Shown: in pieces, positions 57,750 through 64,000 of the stretch | Numbering within the stretch: the first letter of the stretch is position 1 | How the letters are laid out: every line of letters begins with the position of its first letter | Assembly: GCF_019457945.1 (NCBI RefSeq) | Contig: NZ_JAHZSU010000002.1 | Location: 186,001-250,000, forward strand | Direction of reading: 5' to 3' | DNA from: Ornithinimicrobium laminariae | Lineage (GTDB): Bacteria > Actinomycetota > Actinomycetes > Actinomycetales > Dermatophilaceae | DNA: 64,000 nt | Position numbers and translations under genes: made by a program | The notes under the pieces: generated by a model | Told to the model about the DNA's origin: nothing | Databases searched by the model: none | Seen by the model: the letters and a program-made list of their open reading frames with translations, nothing else

Positions 57750-59204
57750 TTACCTTGCTGCCAGCGACCAGCGCGCACCAGCAGGAGTGTCTTCAATCTC
57801 AACGCCAAGCGCGGTCAGCTCGTCGCGGATGGCATCGGCCGCGGCAAAGTCCCTTTCCACACGGGCCGCCGCCCGGGCGTTCAGTCGCTGGTCAACTAAG
57901 GCCGCCAAGACGTCAGCGGCACCGGAACCAGCATCTGCACTCGACCACTGTGGGTCCAGTGGGTTGACCCCGAGCACCTGGGTCATGCCGATGACCTGCT
58001 CCAAGGTATGCAGCAAAGTCGCCTGGTCGGATGCGCCGGACTCCAGCAGTCGGTTGCCCTCGCGCACCAAGCCAAAGATGACGGCAAGGGCTTCGGAGAC
58101 GTTGAGGTCATCATCGAGCGCAGCAACAAACGAATCCGGCAGATCAACGGCGTCGGCGCGGTCGTTCAGGGCGGGCGTCGTGCTTGCGACCTCGCCCTGC
58201 AACGCTTCTTGAGCGCGGGTAATGAAGCCGGTGATCCGATCGACGGCGGCACCGGCCTCGGCCAGTGAATCCTCGCCATACTCAACGGTGGAGCGGTAGT
58301 GCACTGAACCCAAATAGAAGCGCAAGACCAAGGGCGCCACGGTCTCGGTGAGGGCGGCCACGGTCAACGTGTTGCCGAGCGACTTGCTCATCTTTTCGCC
58401 GCTGAGTGTCACCCAAGCGTTATGCAACCAGAACTGAGCAAATCCTAACCCGGCTGCACGTGACTGGGCCTGCTCGTTTTCGTGGTGCGGGAAGCGCAGG
58501 TCTACGCCGCCGCCGTGGATGTCGAAGGAGTCACCGACATACTTGCGGGCCATCGCGGAGCACTCAAGGTGCCAGCCCGGGCGGCCACGGCCATACGGGG
58601 TGGGCCAACTTGCAGTACTAGGCTCTTCGGGCTTGACGCCCTTCCACAACGCGAAGTCGCGGGGGTCACGCTTGCCACGCGGATCGGCGTCGGCTGCGGC
58701 TTCCATGTCGTCGATTTTTTGCCTGGTCAGGGAGCCGTAGTCGGTATAGGAGCGGACATCAAAATAGACGTCGCCGCTGCCATCGGTCGCTGGATAGGCG
58801 TGACCGCGCTCGATCAGCGTCTCGATGAGTTCGACCATCTCGGTGATGTGGCCGGTGGCGCGTGGCTCATAGGTGGGGTCAAGCACCCCGAGAGTGCGCA
58901 ACGCTTCACTGGTGGCCTGCTCGTGCAGATACGACCACGCCCACCAGGGCCGATCATTTTCGGCCGACTTGCGCAGGATTTTGTCGTCAATGTCGGTGAC
59001 ATTGCGGACAAGGGTGACGTCAAGACCGTGACCACGGACCATCCAACGGCGCAAAATATCGAAGGCAACCGCAAAGCGGACGTGCCCAATATGCGGCTCA
59101 CCTTGAGTGGTCAGACCGCAGATATAGATGCTGGCCTTACCTGGCTCGAGTGGCTCGAAATCCCGGATCTCACGGCTGGCAGTGTCATAGAGGCGCAAAC
59201 TCAC
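57750..59204 (-). CDS. cysS: Cysteinyl-tRNA synthetase
   Basis: The 484-residue class I synthetase has PHIGH at 37-41, the zinc-related GWHLECSAM and [11 protein letters not shown], and KMSKS ([12 protein letters not shown]). I chose GTG 59204; it gives the usual [11 protein letters not shown] start. It charges tRNA-Cys. The gene is part of the ispD-ispF-...-cysS-rlmB order but separated from ispF by four inserted genes. Confidence 0.97.
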   Translation of the reverse strand: MSLRLYDTASREIRDFEPLEPGKASIYICGLTTQGEPHIGHVRFAVAFDILRRWMVRGHGLDVTLVRNVTDIDDKILRKSAENDRPWWAWSYLHEQATSEALRTLGVLDPTYEPRATGHITEMVELIETLIERGHAYPATDGSGDVYFDVRSYTDYGSLTRQKIDDMEAAADADPRGKRDPRDFALWKGVKPEEPSTASWPTPYGRGRPGWHLECSAMARKYVGDSFDIHGGGVDLRFPHHENEQAQSRAAGLGFAQFWLHNAWVTLSGEKMSKSLGNTLTVAALTETVAPLVLRFYLGSVHYRSTVEYGEDSLAEAGAAVDRITGFITRAQEALQGEVASTTPALNDRADAVDLPDSFVAALDDDLNVSEALAVIFGLVREGNRLLESGASDQATLLHTLEQVIGMTQVLGVNPLDPQWSSADAGSGAADVLAALVDQRLNARAAARVERDFAAADAIRDELTALGVEIEDTPAGARWSLAAR

Positions 59205-59250
59205 GCTCCCTAGGCTACCGGCGTGCCAGCCGTGAGCCAGAACATCAGCT

Positions 59251-59877
59251 TTAATGGCCGCGGTCGATCCATTCCTGACGGTTCGGGGCCTCGGCGCCGA
59301 TCGTCGTCGAATCGCCATGTCCGGTGTTGACGGTGGTCGCGGCCGGCAAAGTCAGCAGCCGTTCGGTGATCGAATCAACGATGTCGTCGAAGTCACTGAA
59401 CGAGCGCCCTGTTGCCCCTGGACCGCCAGCAAACAACGTGTCGCCGGTGAACACAGTCGACAGTTCGGGCACATAGAAGCAGCACGAGCCGGGCGAGTGA
59501 CCCGGTGTGTGCAGCACCTGCACGGTGACTCCCGCGACCTTGAGGCTGTCGCCGTTGGACAACTCCTGATCTGGAGCGTGCTCGTGCACCCGGTCCCACA
59601 ACATCCGGTCGGCGGAGTGCAAATAGATCGGTGCACCCGTGCTGAAGGCCATCGCTACGGCCGCACCGATGTGGTCATCGTGCGCATGCGTAAGCAAAAT
59701 CGCGGTGACGGCACGACCCCTTACGACGCTCTCGATACCAGCCGCATCATGCGGCGCGTCGATGATGATGCACTCTTGGTCATCACCAATGACCCACACG
59801 TTGTTGTCGACATCCCAGGTCCCGCCGTCCAGGCTGAAGGTTCCTGACGTCACGCCATGATCAATGCGAGCAGTCAT
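59251..59877 (-). CDS. MBL-fold hydrolase paired with MscR
   Basis: The 208-residue glyoxalase II-like enzyme has THAHDDH (about 64-70), [16 protein letters not shown] and NTGHGDST, so both metal sites are intact. Its start overlaps the mscR stop (TGATG). The same pair occurs in mycobacteria (Rv2259-Rv2260, as I recall). It probably cleaves the thioester (formyl-mycothiol) made by MscR. Confidence 0.9.
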   Translation of the reverse strand: MTARIDHGVTSGTFSLDGGTWDVDNNVWVIGDDQECIIIDAPHDAAGIESVVRGRAVTAILLTHAHDDHIGAAVAMAFSTGAPIYLHSADRMLWDRVHEHAPDQELSNGDSLKVAGVTVQVLHTPGHSPGSCCFYVPELSTVFTGDTLFAGGPGATGRSFSDFDDIVDSITERLLTLPAATTVNTGHGDSTTIGAEAPNRQEWIDRGH

Positions 59878-60962
59878 CAGATCTCCACCACCGATCGCAG
59901 CACGTCACCGGAGTGCATTTTTTCGAACGCGGCCTCGACGTCGCTCAAACCAATCCGCTCGGTGATGAAGGCGTCCAGGTCGAACTTTCCTTGCTGATAG
60001 AGGTCAATCAGCATCGGGAAGTCGCGCGAAGGCAAACAGTCGCCGTACCAACTCGATTTGAGCGAGCCACCCCGCCCAAAAACGTCGAGCAGGGGCAATT
60101 CGACCTGCATCTCGGGCGTCGGGACGCCGACCAGCACAACGGTGCCAGCCAAGTCGCGGGCATAGAACGCCTGCTTGTAGGTTTCTGGACGGCCAACGGC
60201 TTCGATCACGACGTCAGCGCCGTTGCCATCGGTCAATTCGCGGATCGCCTCAATGGGGTCGGATTCTTTGGAGTTGACGGTATGCGTGGCACCAAACTTC
60301 TTAGCGCCCTCAAGTTTGCGGTCGTCCACGTCAACGGCGATGACCTTCGTTGCTCCGGCGAGTGCGGCGCCCGCGATGGCGGCGTTGCCGACACCACCGC
60401 AGCCAATCACGGCGACGGAGTCTCCGCGGGTCACCCCACCGGTGTTCACGGCGGCACCGAACCCGGCCATGACGCCACAGCCCAACAAGCCAGCCGCAGA
60501 GGCCGAAGCTTCCCGGTCCACCTTGGTGCACTGCCCGGCGGCAACCAGCGTCTTTTCGATGAAAGCACCAATGCCCAACGCCGGGCTCAACTCAGTGCCA
60601 TCGGTCAAGGTCATCCTTTGCTTTGCGTTGGCAGTGTTGAAGCAATACCAGGGCTGACCCTTGGCGCAGGCTCTGCACTGCCCGCAAACTGCACGCCAGT
60701 TGAGGACGACGAAGTCCCCAGGCGCTACTTCGGTGACCCCTTCGCCGACGGCTTCGACCGTGCCTGCGGCTTCGTGGCCGAGCAGGAACGGGAACTCGTC
60801 GTTGATGCCACCTTCGCGATAGTGCAGGTCGGTGTGGCAAACGCCGCACGCTTCAATGGCAACGGCTGCTTCGCCCGGTCCCGGGTCCGGCACGATGATG
60901 TCGACTGTCTCGACGTCTGCGCCTTTACTACGCGCGATGACGCCCTTCACTGTGCTTGGCAT
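59877..60962 (-). CDS. mscR: S-(hydroxymethyl)mycothiol dehydrogenase
   Basis: The 361-residue zinc alcohol dehydrogenase has [19 protein letters not shown], the structural zinc loop [15 protein letters not shown] and the cofactor motif GCGGVGNAA. NRxCGQC and the order of motifs match the mycothiol-dependent formaldehyde dehydrogenase/S-nitrosomycothiol reductase group. It detoxifies formaldehyde and nitrosothiols. I chose ATG 60962 over the longer frame. Confidence 0.93.
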   Translation of the reverse strand: MPSTVKGVIARSKGADVETVDIIVPDPGPGEAAVAIEACGVCHTDLHYREGGINDEFPFLLGHEAAGTVEAVGEGVTEVAPGDFVVLNWRAVCGQCRACAKGQPWYCFNTANAKQRMTLTDGTELSPALGIGAFIEKTLVAAGQCTKVDREASASAAGLLGCGVMAGFGAAVNTGGVTRGDSVAVIGCGGVGNAAIAGAALAGATKVIAVDVDDRKLEGAKKFGATHTVNSKESDPIEAIRELTDGNGADVVIEAVGRPETYKQAFYARDLAGTVVLVGVPTPEMQVELPLLDVFGRGGSLKSSWYGDCLPSRDFPMLIDLYQQGKFDLDAFITERIGLSDVEAAFEKMHSGDVLRSVVEI

Positions 60963-61178
60963 GAACAGTCCTCTCTGAGGCTCTTTGGAGTCCTTCCACC
61001 GTACTGCCGCTGGGTGCCCCAGCGGCATACCGGGGTGGTGCTGGGCTGACGAGATTTTGTCTTAGCGATGCGAAAAAGCAGTGTCGTAGAGTGGACAGTG
61101 GACCTGGCCCTTCCCGCACTGCGAGGGCCAGCAGCGCCTATCCAGCCGCTTGGCGAGCGAACGAGATCGAGGTTACTC

Positions 61179-63143
61179 ATGGCCTTTGAGTTTGACTCTC
61201 TGGGTGACATCCCCGCCGATACTGTCCAGGCGCCCATCCTGTGCTGGCCTCGCGAGGGGGTTCCGCAGGCTAACGCCGCTGGCCGCAGGCTGTTCAGCAC
61301 CTTCCCCGGCTGGGGTCAATGGCGGACCTTAGATGACCGGGTCGGCCTGGATGAGTTGTGCCGCAGTGCGCTGCGAGCGCCTGTCGAAAGCTCGATGGAA
61401 GTCGTTCTGACCCCCTCGGTCGGCGACCAGTACGCACGCGCCATTGCCCCCCGACTGCTGGCGAGCTTGGTCCGGCACACCGGCACTGCGGATTGTGTGA
61501 CGGTCACCATGAGCGGCCCGGGCGGACTCTCTGGCATGAGCGAGTCCGAGCGGCTACAACTGGAGCGGGCAGAGTTAGCGATGTCGCTGTCGGGTGCCCC
61601 GTTTTGGGACTGGAACCTCGAGACTAACGAGGTGCACCTCAGCGACAGTTGGTATCGATCGCTGGGCTATGAGCCCAGGGAACTTCCGATGAACCAGGCT
61701 TTGTGGGAGTCAGCCCTGCACCCCGACGACCTCCAAAACACCTGGGACGCACTCAACCGATACGTGGAAGGCGTGACCGAAAAGTACGACTTCATCAACC
61801 GGATGCGCCGCAAGGACGGGAGCTATCGGTGGAACCGCGACCAAGGCTTCATCATCGAGCGTGGGCCCGATGGCAGGCCGTCCCGGATGATCGGCATCGA
61901 CCGCGACATCGACGAAGAGTTTGCTCTCTATGAGCAGTTGCGCAGGGTGCAACGACCGGGCTCGATTGGCACGCTGACCAGTGGCATCGCGCACGATTTC
62001 AACAATATTCTCTCGCCTATCTTGATGCTCTCCGAGATGGCTAAAGACAACCTCGACGACCCTGAGCAAGTCACTGAATGGCTCGGCGAGATCGAGACTG
62101 CGGCCATTCGAGCGCGCGACCTGATCCGACAACTGATGCGTCTCACCAGACAGTCCGAGGACGAGTGGCGACCGGTCTCGGTTGCTGAGGTCGTTGAGTC
62201 AACGTTGCCGTTGATCTCCCGGACGGCGTCTAGTAACACCAAGGTCCAAACCGAGATCAGCGGCGCCTATGCGGTGATGTGCGACCCGGTCAACATCGAG
62301 CAGATCGTGCTAAACCTGTGCACGAATGCTCTGCAGGCCATGCCTGATGGTGGCCAACTCAATGTCCGGGTCAGGGATACGACTTTTCGCGGCAATCACT
62401 TTGGTCTGCGCAACGCACTGACCGATGGTGCAGAGGTCGTCGAGATCACGGTGACGGACACCGGCGTTGGAATCCCGCTCGAGGCCCAACACGACATCTT
62501 TGACCCTTACTTCACCACCAAGGCCCGAGGCGAGGGCACTGGGCTAGGCCTCAGCGTCGTCTATGGCTTGGTGTCTGACTATGGCGGCGCGGTGGTCCTT
62601 GAATCCGAGTTGGGACATGGCACAACCTTCCACGTTTTTCTGCCGAGAACTTCCCTAGAAGCTGTGGCTAGGCCATCACGCAGGGCAGCGATCAGCCTGG
62701 CCGATCGTCTCGTGTTGCTGGCTGAGGATGATCCGGCCACCTTGCGCTCAATGCAGCAGGCGCTTGAGCATGCAGGGCTGACGATCGTCACGGCCGGTGA
62801 CGGAGTCGAGGCGCAGCGGATCTTCGACGCGGATCCCCATGCCATCGACGTGGTGATCTCCGACCTGATGATGCCGGTGATGAATGGCGACCAATTAGCT
62901 AGACACATCAAGGACGTTCGCCCCACCCTCCCCTTCATCATGCTGTCTGGGTATGGCCAGCAGCAGGCGGACCGATCCGCTGTGGATGCCTGGCTGTCAA
63001 AACCAACGACGATCGTCGAAGTGCTCTATGTCATTCGGTCGCTGCTCTTTGGGGATGTTGCTCTGCCTGCCTCGAGCGCTCAGATCAAGGGAGAGCGACA
63101 CGCCTTGGACCTAGATCAAGGCAACTCACCAAACCACGGCTAG
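61179..63143 (+). CDS. Hybrid sensor histidine kinase, PAS-HisKA-HATPase-REC
   Basis: The 654-residue cytoplasmic protein has a PAS_3-type domain (GAPFWDWNLETNEVHLSDSWYRSLGY, YRWNRDQGFIIERGPDG), a HisKA with AHDFNN (His at about 271), a HATPase with N-box, DTGVGIP and GTGLGLSVVYG, and a REC domain with Asp at about 563 (ISDLMMPVMNG). Hybrid kinases of this kind are uncommon in actinobacteria. No partner regulator is adjacent. I start at ATG 61179, with GAGG 7 bp upstream. Confidence 0.92.
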   Translation: MAFEFDSLGDIPADTVQAPILCWPREGVPQANAAGRRLFSTFPGWGQWRTLDDRVGLDELCRSALRAPVESSMEVVLTPSVGDQYARAIAPRLLASLVRHTGTADCVTVTMSGPGGLSGMSESERLQLERAELAMSLSGAPFWDWNLETNEVHLSDSWYRSLGYEPRELPMNQALWESALHPDDLQNTWDALNRYVEGVTEKYDFINRMRRKDGSYRWNRDQGFIIERGPDGRPSRMIGIDRDIDEEFALYEQLRRVQRPGSIGTLTSGIAHDFNNILSPILMLSEMAKDNLDDPEQVTEWLGEIETAAIRARDLIRQLMRLTRQSEDEWRPVSVAEVVESTLPLISRTASSNTKVQTEISGAYAVMCDPVNIEQIVLNLCTNALQAMPDGGQLNVRVRDTTFRGNHFGLRNALTDGAEVVEITVTDTGVGIPLEAQHDIFDPYFTTKARGEGTGLGLSVVYGLVSDYGGAVVLESELGHGTTFHVFLPRTSLEAVARPSRRAAISLADRLVLLAEDDPATLRSMQQALEHAGLTIVTAGDGVEAQRIFDADPHAIDVVISDLMMPVMNGDQLARHIKDVRPTLPFIMLSGYGQQQADRSAVDAWLSKPTTIVEVLYVIRSLLFGDVALPASSAQIKGERHALDLDQGNSPNHG

Positions 63144-63646
63144 CGAGCGGGCTGGCCGAATCCACGCTCAAGCGTGGCGGTCGCCAAACAGGCGATCCCT
63201 TCGCCTCGGCCGATTGAGCCCAACTTGTCGGTCGTCGTCGCTTTGACGGATACCTGCGAGATATCGCAAGCCAGAACCTGCGCAAGACCCTGGCGAATGG
63301 CCAGAACATGGGGGCCGATCCGGGGCCGTTGCGCGATCACGGTGACATCGATGTTGGCTACCCCGTAGCCGGCGTCGCTCACCTCTCGTAGGGCTGCAGC
63401 GACAAAACCCATTGATTCGGCACCGGCCACTTCGGGGGTGTCGACACCGACGAAGGAGCCGAGGTCGCCGAGCGCCAGAGCGCCGAGCAAGGCGTCAGTC
63501 ACCGCATGCGCCACGATGTCCGCATCTGAATGGCCAGCCAAACCTGCCGTTTCGTCCACCAGGTGGCCGCCCAGCAAGAGCGGACGGGCCTGCTCGGCAA
63601 ACGAGTGGACGTCGAATCCTTGGCCAACGCGGACGAGAGGCTGCAT
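63140..63646 (-). CDS. ispF: 2-C-methyl-D-erythritol 2,4-cyclodiphosphate synthase
   Basis: The 168-residue MEP-pathway enzyme has the zinc ligands DVH (Asp12, His14), GHSDADIVAHAVTDALLGAL and KATTTDKLGSIGRGEGI. It makes the cyclodiphosphate for isoprenoids. It is downstream of ispD (12 bp gap) and overlaps the convergent kinase gene by 4 bp. Confidence 0.97.
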   Translation of the reverse strand: MQPLVRVGQGFDVHSFAEQARPLLLGGHLVDETAGLAGHSDADIVAHAVTDALLGALALGDLGSFVGVDTPEVAGAESMGFVAAALREVSDAGYGVANIDVTVIAQRPRIGPHVLAIRQGLAQVLACDISQVSVKATTTDKLGSIGRGEGIACLATATLERGFGQPAR

Positions 63647-63658
63647 GTCAGCAGTCCA

Positions 63659-64000
63659 TCACAGGAAGAGTGCTGCGATGGCGAGGTCGTGAGGCGTGGT
63701 GACCTTCATCGCTCGAGCGTCCCCCGGCACGGTGCGTACCGAGTGCCCGGCCATCTCTAGCAGACCGGCATCGTCAGTCGTCACCCTGATGTCTTGCGCA
63801 TAGACACTCTTGAGCACCGCGGCCTCGAAGCCCTGCGGGGTTTGCACGGCGCGCAGCGTGGAGCGGTCAACGGTCGCCTCGATCTCGTCCTGATCTGGCC
63901 CGTGGACGGATTTGATCGTGTCGACCACTGGCAGCACCGGCACGACACCGGGTGCCCCTGCCCGAACCGCGGTAATTACCCGGTCAAAGACTGCTGGCGG
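63659..64000 (-). CDS. ispD: 2-C-methyl-D-erythritol 4-phosphate cytidylyltransferase, 5' end outside window
   Basis: The frame is open to the right edge and ends at 63659. The 113 visible residues contain LPVVDTIKSV, LRAVQTPQGF and DDAGLLEMAGHSV, the C-terminal half of IspD (CTP-dependent step of the MEP pathway). The N-terminal CTP-binding part is outside. ispF follows 12 bp downstream. Confidence 0.94.
   Translation of the reverse strand, partial: PPAVFDRVITAVRAGAPGVVPVLPVVDTIKSVHGPDQDEIEATVDRSTLRAVQTPQGFEAAVLKSVYAQDIRVTTDDAGLLEMAGHSVRTVPGDARAMKVTTPHDLAIAALFL

Overview
The window is a chromosomal segment of a moderately G+C-rich actinobacterium. The marker families are a WXG100 protein, a WhiB regulator, DUF3263, DUF3618, DUF4235 and actinobacterial holin-X proteins, an S-(hydroxymethyl)mycothiol dehydrogenase (so mycothiol is the expected thiol), DUF222-HNH nuclease, Rpf, and the order ispD-ispF-...-cysS-rlmB. 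A member of the Micrococcales is my guess from overall gene content; the sequence alone does not prove it. Genes are densely packed, many start/stop pairs overlap (ATGA/GTGA/TGATG), and convergent pairs are often separated by long perfect hairpins. I see no insertion sequence, prophage or CRISPR array.

Layout. 1-5.6 kb: PH-like fragment, HD hydrolase, DUF4031-NUDIX protein, WXG100, groEL under two tandem CIRCE operators, an MBL hydrolase and DUF3263. 5.6-8.6 kb: a FecCD/FepB/FecE-type ABC importer behind a perfect dyad that matches the Nur (Fur-family) box. 8.6-15.1 kb: ung, SGNH hydrolase, POT peptide transporter, TauE/SafE exporter, galM, alditol oxidase. 15.2-18.3 kb: molybdate operon (HTH-TOBE, modABC). 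18.4-24.7 kb: DUF222-HNH nuclease with an SOS-like box, PepSY protein, patatin, an alpha/beta hydrolase that lacks its catalytic core, acyl-CoA dehydrogenase and SDR. 24.8-30.3 kb: ROK regulator, NitT/TauT-type ABC importer and cytoplasmic sulfatase in one direction. 30.4-35.2 kb: SRPBCC protein, a relic of a histidine kinase, then nrdIEF preceded by a complete cobalamin riboswitch and a pair of NrdR boxes.

35.3-40.7 kb is the most unusual part. A SugE-type SMR exporter and a TetR regulator are followed by short stress-type genes (a 57-residue protein, DUF4235, YtxH-like, holin-X, DUF3618, YihY, a 62-residue GPGPA protein, WhiB). Their promoter regions share the dyad TTTAC-N3-GTAAG, six copies in 3.3 kb, which looks like a local regulon probably run by the neighbouring TetR protein. 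Directly next to it a PNPOx-like gene has a near-perfect DosR box core.

40.9-64 kb: LytM lipoprotein, DUF2256-DUF3253, nagA, small membrane proteins, mycothiol-dependent isomerase-like protein, cupin, tRNA-Thr(TGT), an Rpf/SH3/peptidoglycan-binding protein, a Ser/Thr kinase, otsA-otsB (trehalose), an unusual zinc-finger SDR, an orphan sugar-importer ATPase (MsiK/UgpC type), DUF4032, glutaminyl cyclase lipoprotein, rlmB, cysS, an MBL hydrolase with mscR, a PAS-kinase-REC hybrid protein, ispF and the 3' part of ispD.
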